From NCBI RefSeq assembly GCF_900115845.1, contig NZ_FOXX01000005.1, forward strand, positions 1 to 64,000: DNA of 64,000 nucleotides, in the 5' to 3' direction. Each line of letters starts with the position of its first letter. Position 1 is the stretch's first letter. This DNA comes from Priestia endophytica DSM 13796 (lineage in GTDB: Bacteria; Bacillota; Bacilli; Bacillales; Bacillaceae_H). Both the position numbers and the translations under genes were made by a program. Below are positions 8,631 through 17,845 of this stretch, piece after piece. Below the pieces are notes generated by a model. That model searched no databases. It was not told the origin of the DNA and worked only from the letters and a program-made list of their open reading frames with translations.

Positions 8631-8759
8631 TATAATAAAAGGTAAACATGGACATTTTTTTACAATATATTCTTTATTATTGAAAATTTTACATAATAGG
8701 GGTAGATTGATGGTGAAAAGGTTTTTATTTACAATTATTCACTCTAGGAGATGAAACAT

Positions 8760-9809
8760 ATGAAAGCGTTGAGATGGCATGGAGTAAAAGACTTAAGACT
8801 AGAAGAAATTGAAGAACCATCAGTTCGAGAAAGCGAAGTGAAGATTAAAGTTGAATGGTGTGGGATTTGTGGAAGCGACCTGCACGAATATACAGCAGGA
8901 CCTATTTTTATCCCAACAGAAACACCGCATCCATTAAGCGGTGACAAAGCACCTGTTACATTAGGTCATGAGTTTTCTGGAAGAGTTGTTGAAGTAGGTA
9001 AAAATGTAACAACAGTTAACGTAGGGGACAGAGTTGTTGTAGAACCGATTTATGCTTGTGGTGAATGTGAAGGATGTAAACAAGGGAAATACAATCTCTG
9101 TGATAAAATGGGTTTTTATGGACTTGCAGGTGGTGGCGGGGGTTTTTCAGAATATGCTTCAATCCCAGTTGAAATGATTCATAAAATTCCAGAAACCGTT
9201 TCCTTTGAACAAGGCGCACTTGTTGAACCAGCAGCAGTTGCTCTACATTCTGTACGTCAAAGTAAATTCAAAGTAGGTGATAAAGCAGCTGTATTTGGAG
9301 TAGGTCCAATTGGACTTCTTGTTATCGAAGCATTAAAGGCATCAGGAGCTTCAGAAATCTATGCAGTTGATTTATCACCGCAACGTCTGCAAAAAGCGAA
9401 GGATTTAGGTGCTATTGTTATTAATCCTAAGGAAGTTGATCCTATTGAACATATTCACAAGCTAACAAATGGTGGGGTTGAAGTAGCGTATGAAGTAACA
9501 GGAGTTTCTCCTGTGTTAACTCAAGCTATTAAATCAACAAGAATCGGTGGAGAGACAATGATTGTAAGTATCTTTGAAAAAGAAGCTTCTCTTCATCCTC
9601 AAAATATTGTGATGAAAGAAAGAACAGTAAATGGGATTATCGGATATCGAAACGTATTTCCTGCTGTAATTAGTTTAATGGCTCAAGGTTACTTCTCAGC
9701 AGAAGATCTTGTGACAAAACGGATTACACTTAATGAGGTAATTGAAGAAGGATTTGAAGGTCTTCTTCGAGAGAGAGATCAAGTGAAGATTCTTGTTCAA
9801 GCAAAATAA
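8760..9809 (+). CDS. bdhA: (R,R)-butanediol dehydrogenase-like zinc alcohol dehydrogenase
   Basis: The 349-residue enzyme is a medium-chain, zinc-dependent dehydrogenase close to B. subtilis BdhA, which reduces acetoin to 2,3-butanediol with NADH. The catalytic zinc ligands are in WCGICGSDLHEY and TLGHEFSGRVVEVG. The structural zinc lobe is CGECEGCKQGKYNLC, more complete than in B. subtilis BdhA. GLAGGGGGFSEY is typical of the butanediol dehydrogenase clade, and FGVGPIG is the NAD-binding turn. The ATG at 8751 touches the SD, so the ATG at 8760 (9 nt from AGGAG) is used. It is a single-gene insertion between tdk and prfA relative to B. subtilis, flanked by terminators. Related polyol substrates remain possible. 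Confidence 0.85.
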   Translation: MKALRWHGVKDLRLEEIEEPSVRESEVKIKVEWCGICGSDLHEYTAGPIFIPTETPHPLSGDKAPVTLGHEFSGRVVEVGKNVTTVNVGDRVVVEPIYACGECEGCKQGKYNLCDKMGFYGLAGGGGGFSEYASIPVEMIHKIPETVSFEQGALVEPAAVALHSVRQSKFKVGDKAAVFGVGPIGLLVIEALKASGASEIYAVDLSPQRLQKAKDLGAIVINPKEVDPIEHIHKLTNGGVEVAYEVTGVSPVLTQAIKSTRIGGETMIVSIFEKEASLHPQNIVMKERTVNGIIGYRNVFPAVISLMAQGYFSAEDLVTKRITLNEVIEEGFEGLLRERDQVKILVQAK

Positions 9810-9811
9810 GG

Positions 9812-9846
9812 AAAAAAGGTAGGGAACTTTGTTTCCTCCTTTTTTA
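9812..9846 (+). terminator. Terminator after the butanediol dehydrogenase gene
   Basis: AAAAAAGG with AGGGAA on the 5' side pairs with TTTCCT and CCTTTTTT on the 3' side, ending in T6. Confidence 0.7.
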
Positions 9847-9894
9847 TAAGAAAGAGAATGGTTCATCACCTTTATTTTGTAGGCTTATTTGCTT

Positions 9895-9923
9895 TTGACG
9901 TTTGCTACAGCCTATACTATAAT
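9895..9923 (+). promoter_or_regulatory. sigma-A promoter of prfA-prmC
   Basis: TTGACG (9895-9900), exactly 17 nt, TATAAT (9918-9923). A second TATAAT follows at 9925-9930. The leader to prfA is about 120 nt. Confidence 0.8.
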
Positions 9924-10053
9924 TATAATGTTATGGATAAAATTTGATTTCCACTTAGAAGTGTCTATATTTCACTACTGTAAAGGGTGAGATGAGACAT
10001 TTATTCAGATGTCTTTAAGACGCGATTAAGGGAATATAATAGAGGTGAAGAAC

Positions 10054-11121
10054 GTGTTTGATCGTTTAGATTCAGTAGAAATGCGTTATGATAAATTAAA
10101 TGAGCTATTGAGTGATCCTGAAATTGTAAATGACGCAAATAAACTTCGTGAGTATTCAAAAGAACAGTCTGATATTCAGGAAACAGTTGAAGCATACCGT
10201 GAATATAAAGAAGTAAAAGAGCAGCTTGACGAAGCAAAATTAATGCTTGAAGATAAGCTTGATGTTGAAATGAAGGAAATGGTAAAGGAAGAAATCTCGG
10301 AGCTTTCTGAACGTGAAGAAGAGCTTGTTGAACGTTTGAAAATCTTACTTGTGCCAAAAGATCCAAATGACGATAAAAACGTAATTATGGAGGTTCGTGG
10401 TGCAGCAGGTGGAGATGAAGCAGCTCTATTTGCAGGAGACCTTTATCGTATGTACAGCCGTTATGCAGAAGCAAATGGTTGGAAAACAGAAGTAATGGAA
10501 GCAACATCAACGGGTGTTGGTGGTTATAAAGAAATCATCTTTATGATTAGCGGAAAAGGCGCTTATTCAAAGATGAAGTTTGAAAATGGAGCACACCGTG
10601 TGCAACGTGTACCAGAGACAGAATCAGGTGGACGTATTCATACATCAACAGCAACGGTTGCTTGCTTGCCAGAAGCAGAAGAGGTTGAGGTTGATATCCA
10701 TGAAAAAGATATTCGCGTTGACACCTTTGCATCAAGCGGTCCAGGTGGGCAAAGTGTAAATACAACAATGTCAGCTGTTCGTTTAACCCACGTACCAACA
10801 GGTGTTGTTGTATCATGTCAAGATGAGAAATCTCAAATCAAGAACAAAGAAAAAGCGATGAAGGTTTTACGTGCTCGTATTTATGATAAATTCCAGCGTG
10901 AAGCACAGGCTGAATATGATCAAAACCGTAAACAAGCGGTAGGAAGTGGAGATCGTTCTGAGCGTATTCGCACGTATAACTTCCCACAAAACCGTGTAAC
11001 AGATCACCGCATTGGATTAACAATCCAAAAACTTGATCAAATCTTGCAAGGTAAACTTGATGAAGTGATTGAAGCACTTATCATGGAAGATCAAGCTCAA
11101 CGTATGGAAGAGTCGATGTAA
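10054..11121 (+). CDS. prfA: Peptide chain release factor 1
   Basis: The 355-residue factor recognises UAA and UAG in the ribosomal A site and triggers peptide release. The N-terminal half is helical. The recognition motif region [10 protein letters not shown] (P187-E188-T189) reads the stop codon, and [11 protein letters not shown] has the GGQ at residues 231-233, where PrmC methylates the glutamine. The start is GTG at 10054 with AGAGGTGAAG upstream, giving MFDRLDSVE as in the family; a GTG at 10045 overlaps the SD and is rejected. The stop codon overlaps prmC by one base, so the modifying enzyme is co-translated with its substrate. Confidence 0.95.
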   Translation: MFDRLDSVEMRYDKLNELLSDPEIVNDANKLREYSKEQSDIQETVEAYREYKEVKEQLDEAKLMLEDKLDVEMKEMVKEEISELSEREEELVERLKILLVPKDPNDDKNVIMEVRGAAGGDEAALFAGDLYRMYSRYAEANGWKTEVMEATSTGVGGYKEIIFMISGKGAYSKMKFENGAHRVQRVPETESGGRIHTSTATVACLPEAEEVEVDIHEKDIRVDTFASSGPGGQSVNTTMSAVRLTHVPTGVVVSCQDEKSQIKNKEKAMKVLRARIYDKFQREAQAEYDQNRKQAVGSGDRSERIRTYNFPQNRVTDHRIGLTIQKLDQILQGKLDEVIEALIMEDQAQRMEESM

Positions 11122-11987
11122 TGATGAAAAACAGAACAAAAATTTTTGAAGTCCTTAAATGGGCTTCTTCTTTTTTAGAAGAACATAATCGAGATCAAAA
11201 TGCAGGTGAACTTCTTTTGATTCACCATTTAAAAACAACGCGCTCAAAACTTTTAGCTTCTCTTCATGATGAAGTAAGCCAGGAGATCTTCTCTGCTTTT
11301 GAAGCTGATGTACAACGTCATGCTGAAGGACTTCCAATTCAATACCTCATTGGAAAAGAGAGTTTTTATGGGCGAGACTTTTTAGTAAATAAGGAAGTAT
11401 TAATTCCACGTCCTGAAACGGAGGAGCTTGTCTTTCATGTTTTACAGAAGATAGAGCAAAAATGGGGAAGCAATAAGAAACTGAACGCTGTTGACGTTGG
11501 AACAGGCAGTGGGGCAATTGCGATTACCCTTGCACTAGAAAATCCAAATTTAGCTCTAAAAGCTATTGATATTGCTCCAGCTTCAATTGAAGTGGCAGAA
11601 CAAAATGCTCGGTTGCTCGGAGCAGCTGTTGAATTTCTAGAAGGAGATATGCTATCTCCATTAATAAAGATGGGAAAAAAGGCAAGTGTTATCGTATCTA
11701 ATCCTCCCTATATTCCAAGTTGTGATATTCATACACTTTCCCCTGTTGTGAAAGAACATGAGCCAATGCGTGCTCTTATTGGAGGAGAGGACGGGCTTGA
11801 TTTTTATCGTCAACTAATGCAAGAACTTCCTGATGTATTAGAAAAAGACGGAATCGTAGCGTTTGAAGTTGGAGTTGGACAAACAAAGGATGTAGGAAAC
11901 ATGCTGCAAGAAACTTTTCCGACAGCGGATGTAAAAGCAATTGATGACATTAACGGCAAAGATCGAATTGTTCTAGCAAGTCTTTAA
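11121..11987 (+). CDS. prmC: Release factor glutamine N5-methyltransferase
   Basis: The 288-residue SAM-dependent enzyme methylates the GGQ glutamine of release factors. The N-terminal helical domain (1-90) binds the release factor. The methyltransferase domain has the SAM-binding loop DVGTGSGAIAI (residues 125-135) and the amide-binding motif NPPY (194-197). Its ATG shares one base with the prfA TAA; an ATG at 11124 is equally possible. SD-like GGAAGAG lies in the prfA end. It is followed by a non-coding gap and spoIIR. Confidence 0.94.
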   Translation: MMKNRTKIFEVLKWASSFLEEHNRDQNAGELLLIHHLKTTRSKLLASLHDEVSQEIFSAFEADVQRHAEGLPIQYLIGKESFYGRDFLVNKEVLIPRPETEELVFHVLQKIEQKWGSNKKLNAVDVGTGSGAIAITLALENPNLALKAIDIAPASIEVAEQNARLLGAAVEFLEGDMLSPLIKMGKKASVIVSNPPYIPSCDIHTLSPVVKEHEPMRALIGGEDGLDFYRQLMQELPDVLEKDGIVAFEVGVGQTKDVGNMLQETFPTADVKAIDDINGKDRIVLASL

Positions 11988-12106
11988 GTCAAATTCCTCT
12001 TTTAGGAGAGGAACTTCTTATCTGAAAAAATAAAAGAATAATAGTTTTCAAGGTTTAAGAAAGCAAATTTTGCCCATACTGTTCTAGTGAGAGGGCGGTG
12101 TGGGAA

Positions 12107-12811
12107 ATGAAGAAACAAGCAATTATTTTTTTATTACTTTTATTTGTAGGAGCATATCTCCAAGTTACAGGAAATGGAACAGCACAGGCCACTGAACGAA
12201 CGGTTATTCCAAATGACGCTATAAGGCTTCGAATTTTAGCTAATAGCGATAGTGATAAAGATCAAAAAGTAAAGCGTATGGTTCGCGATGAAGTGAACAA
12301 GGAAATTAATAAGTGGGTAGAAGAGCTAACATCTTTTGAAGAAGCTAGTAAAGTAATTCAAAGTAATCTTCCAGAAATTAAGGAAATTGCTAATAGAGTT
12401 CTTAAAGAACAAGGGTTTTCATATGAAGCAAACGTTAAATTCGGTAAAGTATCATTTCCAACGAAACTTTATGGGAATTTATTATATCCTGCTGGAGAAT
12501 ATGAAGCAGTATTGATTACGCTTGGAGAAGGCGAAGGCGCAAATTGGTGGTGTGTATTATTTCCGCCTATGTGTTTCCTGGATTTCTCAAACGGTCAAGC
12601 TATTCCAGAACAAGAAGGTGTAAAAGCTTCTGAATCAACTTCAAAGCCGGTGAAAGAAGAAGTGACACAAACAGAACCATCAGTAAATGTAGAGGAAGAA
12701 GAAACAAAAAATACTAAACCAAAAAAGAAAGAAAGCAAGATAGAAGAGAAAGAACAAAAACCAGAAGTGAAGTTCTTTGTTGTAGAATGGTTTGAAAAAG
12801 TGGTCTCTTAG
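12107..12811 (+). CDS. spoIIR: Stage II sporulation protein R
   Basis: The 234-residue secreted signalling protein is made in the forespore and activates SpoIIGA in the septum, so that pro-sigma-E is cleaved in the mother cell. A signal peptide (about 1-27, MKKQAIIFLLLLFVGAYL) is followed by the conserved SpoIIR domain: IRLRILANSDS, FPTKLYGNLLYPAGEYEAV and GANWWCVLFPPMCFLD. A low-complexity charged linker leads to the conserved C-terminus KFFVVEWFEKV. A GTG at 12098 is in frame, but the ATG at 12107 gives a proper signal peptide start. In B. subtilis it is under sigma-F; I could not find a convincing sigma-F site here. Confidence 0.93.
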   Translation: MKKQAIIFLLLLFVGAYLQVTGNGTAQATERTVIPNDAIRLRILANSDSDKDQKVKRMVRDEVNKEINKWVEELTSFEEASKVIQSNLPEIKEIANRVLKEQGFSYEANVKFGKVSFPTKLYGNLLYPAGEYEAVLITLGEGEGANWWCVLFPPMCFLDFSNGQAIPEQEGVKASESTSKPVKEEVTQTEPSVNVEEEETKNTKPKKKESKIEEKEQKPEVKFFVVEWFEKVVS

Positions 12812-12874
12812 TTCTATTTCTCTTTCCTCTTCATAGAGTAGGTAGTAGATATCAAAGACTAGGGGGAAAGAGAG

Positions 12875-13321
12875 ATGCATTTACGCTATGCTGAGAAGAG
12901 TGATGCAAGAAATATACTTGCCTTTATTGAGAAAGCTGGAGTTGATTCAGAAGGGATTAAGGAGCAAATACAACATTTTGTTTTAATGGAGGACAAGCAA
13001 GGAAATCTACAGGGAACGCTAGGCATTTATAAACTAGGTGATAAAGGGCTTCTGCGCTCTCTTGTTATGAGTGAAAAAGTAAGTCAGGAAGAAATCTTAG
13101 CGCTCTTTCACGAAGCTTTTCGACTTGCATGGCAAAAAGAGTTGAAAGATTTGTACTTAGTGACGAATAAAAGCAGTGCTTTGCCGTTTTTCCATCTGCT
13201 TGGTTTTCAGGAAGTTCCTCCAGTAAGTTCACCATCTGTTTTCCAACGATTTTATCAAGAAGCTGTTGAGGAAAATGAAGAAATTTATTTTATGCATTAT
13301 AATGTAAAGAAAGAAGCGTAG
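12875..13321 (+). CDS. ywlB: GNAT-family acetyltransferase-like protein (YwlB-like)
   Basis: The 148-residue product sits exactly where B. subtilis has ywlB. It starts MHLRYAEKSDARNILAFIEKAG, the beta1-alpha1 segment of GNAT folds, and ends with the FFHLLGFQEV element typical of GNAT beta-6 and beta-7. The acetyl-CoA loop (usually Q/RxxGxG/A) is poorly conserved, so activity is uncertain. The SD AGGGGG is 9 nt upstream of the ATG. The substrate is unknown. The downstream 174 bp hold a DnaA-box cluster rather than a plain operon junction. Confidence 0.75.
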   Translation: MHLRYAEKSDARNILAFIEKAGVDSEGIKEQIQHFVLMEDKQGNLQGTLGIYKLGDKGLLRSLVMSEKVSQEEILALFHEAFRLAWQKELKDLYLVTNKSSALPFFHLLGFQEVPPVSSPSVFQRFYQEAVEENEEIYFMHYNVKKEA

Positions 13322-13327
13322 AAAAGC

Positions 13328-13554
13328 TGTTGATAACTTTTATAAAAAATACTATCCACAGAGTTATTAACACCCCAGCGCCTTTTATCCACAAAATGTG
13401 GACGAAGGGCGCTTATTGGTGCTATTTTTAGTAAAAAAGCGAGTAGAATCCCTGTTTTAGTGGGAATGAATAAAAAGATAATAGGAGGTAAGAAGATGAA
13501 AACAAACATGTGGATTGTGGATAATTCAGAAAATAACGTGAATAGTTATCCACA
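13328..13554. promoter_or_regulatory. DnaA-box cluster between ywlB and ywlC
   Basis: Three perfect TTATCCACA boxes lie at 13385-13393 (+), 13516-13524 (-) and 13546-13554 (+). Near matches lie at 13328-13336 (-, 8/9), 13352-13360 (+, 8/9), 13397-13405 (-, 7/9) and 13509-13517 (-, 7/9). Two of the perfect boxes are inside the first codons of ywlC. B. subtilis has a described DnaA-binding cluster at the same locus. It can titrate DnaA and may couple ywlC expression to replication initiation. Confidence 0.82.
13377..13413. repeat. Nested inverted repeat carrying paired DnaA boxes
   Basis: AGCGCC (13377-13382)/GGCGCT (13408-13413) encloses TCCACA/TGTGGA separated by AAA. The boxes thus sit back to back within a potential cruciform. 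No U-tract follows immediately. Confidence 0.6.
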
Positions 13555-14539
13555 ACTCGAAGAAGCTGCTTCTTTATTAAAAAAAGGGGAAGTTGTGGCT
13601 TTTCCAACAGAGACAGTTTACGGTCTTGGAGCAGATGCAACAAATGATAAAGCAGTGAAGAAGATTTTTGAAGCCAAAGGTCGACCAAGCGACAATCCTC
13701 TTATTGTACATATTGGGAATGCTAATCAGCTTGATGGACTTGTTGAGGAAGTACCCTTAAAAGCTAAAAAACTCATAGAAGCCTACTGGCCTGGCCCGCT
13801 TACACTTATCTTAAAAAGTAAAACAGGCGTCTCTCAAGGAGTGACAGCAGGGCTATCAACAGTTGGCGTTCGTATGCCTTCGCATCCTGTAGCTCTTGCT
13901 CTTCTCCAAAAAGTAAACCTTCCTATTGCAGCTCCAAGTGCAAATTTGTCTGGCCGACCTAGCCCAACTACTGCACAGCACGTTTACGAGGATTTACAAG
14001 GAAGAATTGCGGGGATTGTTGATGGGGGTCAAACAGGAGTAGGTCTTGAATCAACAGTATTGGACTGTACATGTGAACCGCCCCTTATTTTGCGACCAGG
14101 TGGTGTTACAAAGCGACAGTTAGAAGAAGTTATCGGAAAAGTTGAAGTTGACCAAGCATTATTAAAAGAAGAGGAGAAACCAAAATCTCCGGGTATGAAA
14201 TATACGCACTATGCACCAAATGCTCCTCTTTTCATTGTATCTGGAACACGGGAGTTTATGCGAGAGACTATTATGAAAGCACAAGAAGACGGAAAGAGAG
14301 TAGGTGTTCTTTCTACAGAAGAAAACCATTCTTTCTATCCAGGAGATAAAGTCATTGTATGTGGACATCGAGAAGATCAAGCTTCAATTGCTGCCTCTTT
14401 ATATGATTCATTGCGAGCTTTCAATCAGGAGGACCTTGATATTATTTATAGTGAAAGCTTTGAAAGAGAAGGGTTAGGAGAGGCGATTATGAATCGTCTT
14501 GTTAAAGCTGCAGGACATAAAATCATTTCAGAAGAATAG
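13496..14539 (+). CDS. ywlC: L-threonylcarbamoyladenylate synthase (Sua5/YwlC)
   Basis: The 347-residue enzyme makes threonylcarbamoyl-AMP from threonine, bicarbonate and ATP for t6A37 in tRNAs that decode ANN codons. The N-terminal YrdC domain (about 18-205) has FPTETVYGLGADA, KGRPSDNPLIVH and APSANLSGRPSPT, and it is joined by a linker to the C-terminal Sua5 domain (about 215-347) with SPGMKYTHYAP. The start is the ATG at 13496 behind a perfect AGGAGGT. Two DnaA boxes overlap codons 7-20. The next gene is mntP, as in B. subtilis. Confidence 0.93.
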   Translation: MKTNMWIVDNSENNVNSYPQLEEAASLLKKGEVVAFPTETVYGLGADATNDKAVKKIFEAKGRPSDNPLIVHIGNANQLDGLVEEVPLKAKKLIEAYWPGPLTLILKSKTGVSQGVTAGLSTVGVRMPSHPVALALLQKVNLPIAAPSANLSGRPSPTTAQHVYEDLQGRIAGIVDGGQTGVGLESTVLDCTCEPPLILRPGGVTKRQLEEVIGKVEVDQALLKEEEKPKSPGMKYTHYAPNAPLFIVSGTREFMRETIMKAQEDGKRVGVLSTEENHSFYPGDKVIVCGHREDQASIAASLYDSLRAFNQEDLDIIYSESFEREGLGEAIMNRLVKAAGHKIISEE

Positions 14540-14607
14540 AACCATTCTAAACCCCTTTGGACGTGCATATGGTGAATTAGGATATGTACACCTGAGGGGG
14601 AGAAAAA

Positions 14608-15168
14608 ATGACCTTGCCTGATTTTGCGAGTGAGTTTCTTACGTTATTTGTGATGGCATTTGCACTAGGAATGGATGCTTTTTCAATCGGTCTTGGAATG
14701 GGCCTTATTCAATTGAGGATGAAACAGATTTTTTACATTGGTCTAACTATTGGTATTTTCCATTTCATTATGCCTTTGTTAGGAATTGGAATGGGTCGTT
14801 TGCTTTCAGCGAAATTTGGGATGTTTGCAACATATGTTGGAGGAGCTCTTCTTCTTTTCCTTGGCGTGCAAATGATTTACTCGTCTTTTAAAAAAGGAGA
14901 AGATATACTAATAAAACCGGTTGGATTGGGTCTTATTGTTTTTGCTTTAAGCGTTAGTTTAGACAGTTTTTCAGTGGGACTTAGTCTAGGGATTTTTGGA
15001 GCAAAAACGTTGCTTACTGTTATTGTGTTTGGAGCTGTCAGCATGATATTAACGTGGATAAGCCTTTTACTTGGACGTCGTGTTCAAGGATTGTTAGGGG
15101 CTTATAGCGAGGTGCTTGGGGGAAGTATCCTTCTTGCGTTTGGTATAAAATTGCTCTTGCCATTTTAA
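14608..15168 (+). CDS. mntP: Putative manganese efflux pump MntP
   Basis: The 186-residue integral membrane protein has six predicted helices arranged as two three-helix repeats. Each repeat holds an acidic motif: [17 protein letters not shown] (about 15-31) and [17 protein letters not shown] (about 112-128), with the conserved Asp that binds Mn2+ in E. coli MntP. It exports Mn2+ across the cytoplasmic membrane. The leader is only 68 nt, too short for a yybP-ykoY riboswitch. The SD is GAGGGGGAG. It sits between ywlC and ywlE, as B. subtilis ywlD does, and is followed by a terminator. Confidence 0.88.
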   Translation: MTLPDFASEFLTLFVMAFALGMDAFSIGLGMGLIQLRMKQIFYIGLTIGIFHFIMPLLGIGMGRLLSAKFGMFATYVGGALLLFLGVQMIYSSFKKGEDILIKPVGLGLIVFALSVSLDSFSVGLSLGIFGAKTLLTVIVFGAVSMILTWISLLLGRRVQGLLGAYSEVLGGSILLAFGIKLLLPF

Positions 15169-15194
15169 CTTTTTATAATAGAAAGAAGAGGAAC

Positions 15195-15226
15195 AAAAGC
15201 TCAAAGATTTGAGCTTTTTATTTTTT
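15195..15226 (+). terminator. Terminator after mntP
   Basis: AAAAGCTCAAA-gat-TTTGAGCTTTTT with a long T-rich tail. Confidence 0.85.
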
Positions 15227-15244
15227 AGAGAGAAGGTTGATTAT

Positions 15245-15679
15245 ATGAAGAGAGTTTTGTTCGTTTGTACAGGTAACACGTGCCGTAGTCCAATGGCTTC
15301 TGCATTGCTGAAGGAAAGAAAGGATTTTGAAGTTCAGTCAGCTGGAATATTTGCAGGAAAAGGAATGCCCATTTCCGCTGCAGCCTCTCAGGCTTTATTA
15401 GAAAGAGGAATAGAGCATAATCACCGCTCACAGCCCTTTACATCAGAGCTTGCAGAATGGGCTGATTATATTTTTACGATGACAAATCAACATAAGCAAT
15501 TAATTGTTAGTCAGCATCCCTCTGCTGCTAAGAAAACATTCACATTGCATGAATTTTCTACTTCATCAGTTGGAGATGTACAAGATCCATATGGGGGAGA
15601 TCTCTCTATCTACCGAGAAACACTCGGTGAATTAGATGAGCTTATTCGTCAACTTATCCTTAAATTAGCCGATAAATAG
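15245..15679 (+). CDS. ywlE: Protein-arginine phosphatase YwlE
   Basis: The 144-residue low-molecular-weight phosphatase has the P-loop CTGNTCRS, with catalytic Cys8 and Arg14. Thr12, in the loop position held by Thr in YwlE-type enzymes, favours phospho-arginine over phosphotyrosine. The general acid Asp is in DVQDPYGG. In B. subtilis it removes the arginine phosphate marks set by McsB that target proteins to ClpCP. The start is the ATG at 15245 with AGAGAGAAGG upstream; the in-frame codons before it lie in the preceding terminator. In B. subtilis the next gene is rpiB; here a chemoreceptor gene follows instead. Confidence 0.92.
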   Translation: MKRVLFVCTGNTCRSPMASALLKERKDFEVQSAGIFAGKGMPISAAASQALLERGIEHNHRSQPFTSELAEWADYIFTMTNQHKQLIVSQHPSAAKKTFTLHEFSTSSVGDVQDPYGGDLSIYRETLGELDELIRQLILKLADK

Positions 15680-15756
15680 GACAGAAGTTCATTATCTCTA
15701 AATGCTGCATGGAAGGCATTGTAGAGGGGCATTTATCGGATAAGTGAGGGGTCTTT

Positions 15757-17040
15757 ATGACGAAGCAGTATAAATTTAATTTAAGATTTAAGCTTGTATT
15801 TTTCACTTTTATTTTAGCAATCATCACCTATTCCACAAGTGCTTTTTTTCTATATTTTGTCTATCCCCATGCAGGAGAATTGATGAGTCAGACAGTCTTT
15901 ACAGCTCTTGTTCTCACGCTTGGGGTATTTTGGACAGGGTTGTTAATGTTTTTAGCGACAGGTTTCATTATCCGTCCTTTGCAAAAGTTAGAGATTGTAG
16001 TAAATAAAGCAGCTGAAGGTAATCTCAGTGATGAAGTAAATCTAAAACTTTCAAATGATGAAATCTATGGTATCGGACAAGCTTTTAATAGTATGCTACA
16101 AAATATGCGTGACATAATTATGACCATTGACGAGAACACAAATAAAGCAAATGAGTGCGTGCTTCAAATCTCTAATTTAGCAGATGATGCCTTTAGACAT
16201 TCTTCGCATATTTCCCAAACAATTGATGAAATATCAGAGGGTGCTGAGAACTCTGCAGCTGCTATTGAAGAAACAGCAGAATCTATTGAGCATGTGCTTG
16301 TTCTAGCAGGAGATGTGCGGGGAAAAGCACTGGATTCAAAGCGTCTTTCTGAAACAATGGTTGGATCTCTAGATGGAACAAGTGAAGCAACAGTTGGGCT
16401 TATAAAAGGGCTAGAACGATTGGTTGAGCAGAATGGTCAATCTTTGCAAGCTGTTGGCCAACTTAAGAAACACGCCCAACAAGTAGAAGATATTATCTCA
16501 CTTGTAGGGGACATTTCGAGGCAGACCAATTTGCTTGCATTAAATGCCTCGATTGAAGCAGCACGGGCAGGGGAGCATGGAGAGGGATTTGCTGTTGTAG
16601 CAGAAGAAGTGCGTAAATTGGCTGATGAAAGTGCACAAGCTGTAAAAAGTATTACAAAGCTTATTCAAAATATTCAAAATGGGATTAGTGAAGTTGTAAA
16701 TCAAATTCATCACCAAGTCGAAATCGGAAAGCAAGAAGTGTTAAAAGGGGATAAAACACAAAAAGTATTAAAAGATATGAAAGAATCTGTTTATGAGGTT
16801 TCTTCCTCTGTTGAAACTATTGTTTCTTTCTCGCAGCAGCAAGTACAAAACATAGGTCAAACATCAAGTCAATCTCAGGAAGTAGCAGCAATCGCTGAAG
16901 AAACATCAGTAGGTGCAGAAGAAGTAAATGCCGTAATTAAGGAACAGCTTCATTTAATGAAAGAAGTTAGTAATGTTGCAAAATATTTAGCAGAACAAGC
17001 TGAGCAATTGAAATCCACAATTCAACGTTTTAAGTTATAA
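15757..17040 (+). CDS. Methyl-accepting chemotaxis protein with no extracellular sensor
   Basis: The 427-residue chemoreceptor has two adjacent membrane helices (about 12-34 and 44-70) with hardly any extracellular loop. A HAMP domain follows (about 71-122, [20 protein letters not shown]), then a long coiled-coil signalling domain. Its hairpin tip holds the CheA/CheW-binding block [20 protein letters not shown] and [18 protein letters not shown]. With no ligand domain outside the membrane it may sense membrane, energy or cytosolic cues. It sits between ywlE and ywlG, where B. subtilis has rpiB. Its stop overlaps the first base of the next frame. The in-frame structure is intact. Confidence 0.9.
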   Translation: MTKQYKFNLRFKLVFFTFILAIITYSTSAFFLYFVYPHAGELMSQTVFTALVLTLGVFWTGLLMFLATGFIIRPLQKLEIVVNKAAEGNLSDEVNLKLSNDEIYGIGQAFNSMLQNMRDIIMTIDENTNKANECVLQISNLADDAFRHSSHISQTIDEISEGAENSAAAIEETAESIEHVLVLAGDVRGKALDSKRLSETMVGSLDGTSEATVGLIKGLERLVEQNGQSLQAVGQLKKHAQQVEDIISLVGDISRQTNLLALNASIEAARAGEHGEGFAVVAEEVRKLADESAQAVKSITKLIQNIQNGISEVVNQIHHQVEIGKQEVLKGDKTQKVLKDMKESVYEVSSSVETIVSFSQQQVQNIGQTSSQSQEVAAIAEETSVGAEEVNAVIKEQLHLMKEVSNVAKYLAEQAEQLKSTIQRFKL

Positions 17041-17081
17041 TGAAGGAAAGTGCGAATATTAACCGTGGAGAGGTGTTTACT

Positions 17082-17627
17082 TTGAGTAATAACTTCAGCA
17101 GTCTAGCGAGTGATTTTCAGGCAATGTTGACTGACTTTTCAGAACAAGTTTCTTTGCATGATAAAACACTAGTCATTGGTTGCAGTACAAGTGAAGTGAG
17201 CGGGGAGAGAATCGGAACAGCGGGCAAGAGCCCTGTAGCAGAGACGATTTTTTCTTCATTGGACAAGCTTAGTAAAGAAAAAGGAGTCAAATTAGCTTTT
17301 CAATGTTGTGAACATTTAAATCGAGCTATTGTTGTTGAAAGGGAGACGGCGAAAGAGCATGGATTAGATCCTGTAAGTGTTATTCCAGCAGCAAAAGCTG
17401 GCGGATCAATGGCAACGTATGCTTACGAACATATGAAAGACCCTGTTGTAGTGGAAGAAATAAAAGCTGAAGCTGGAATTGACATTGGTGACACATTTAT
17501 TGGAATGCATTTAAAAGCTGTTGCTGTTCCTGTTCGGTGTCAAAGCAATAAACTTGGAGAAGCACACGTTACTTTTGCTACAACAAGACCTAAGTTCATT
17601 GGTGGGGCCAGAGCAACATATGCTTAA
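17082..17627 (+). CDS. ywlG: UPF0340 / TIGR01440 family protein YwlG
   Basis: The 181-residue conserved Firmicutes protein of DUF436 has unknown function. Visible conserved blocks are [32 protein letters not shown] and [12 protein letters not shown]. The frame is open from 17040, but a TTG at 17082 has a clear GGAGAGG 8 nt upstream and gives the usual family length of about 180 residues, so it is preferred. A CCEH motif could bind a metal, but that is only suggestive. It is followed by the separately promoted glyA. Confidence 0.85.
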   Translation: MSNNFSSLASDFQAMLTDFSEQVSLHDKTLVIGCSTSEVSGERIGTAGKSPVAETIFSSLDKLSKEKGVKLAFQCCEHLNRAIVVERETAKEHGLDPVSVIPAAKAGGSMATYAYEHMKDPVVVEEIKAEAGIDIGDTFIGMHLKAVAVPVRCQSNKLGEAHVTFATTRPKFIGGARATYA

Positions 17628-17779
17628 AAAATAGGCTTATTAACATATATTTTCATATTGAAAATCAGTTAATGTTCGTGTTTAAATAGAGGTGAACGTT
17701 GTTATTTGCCCTTTTTCTATTTATTTTTATATAAAACATGAACTTTTATAAAAAATAGCCTCTCATAGTTAAGGAAATG

Positions 17780-17788
17780 TGCTACAAT
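17780..17788 (+). promoter_or_regulatory. Extended -10 promoter candidate for glyA
   Basis: TGCTACAAT (extended TGn plus TACAAT) lies 58 nt before the glyA start. No good -35 is visible. Confidence 0.4.
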
Positions 17789-17845
17789 AGGGAAAGACTT
17801 AGGACTAAATAACAAAAAGTACCGTAAAAGAAGGGGAGGACCACC

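Noticed and set aside
10001-11077. Minus-strand open frames opposite prfA
   Set aside because: They mirror the codon bias of prfA, with leucine/glutamine/histidine-rich products and no SD.
12053-12082. Possible sigma-F promoter for spoIIR (GTTTA, 15 nt, CCCATACTGT)
   Set aside because: The -10 part matches the consensus poorly, so spacing alone is not enough.
13377-13413. Hairpin as a rho-independent terminator of ywlB
   Set aside because: No U-tract follows directly; the inverted arms are better explained by paired DnaA boxes.
14540-14607. yybP-ykoY manganese riboswitch before mntP
   Set aside because: The intergenic region is only 68 nt and lacks the conserved fold.
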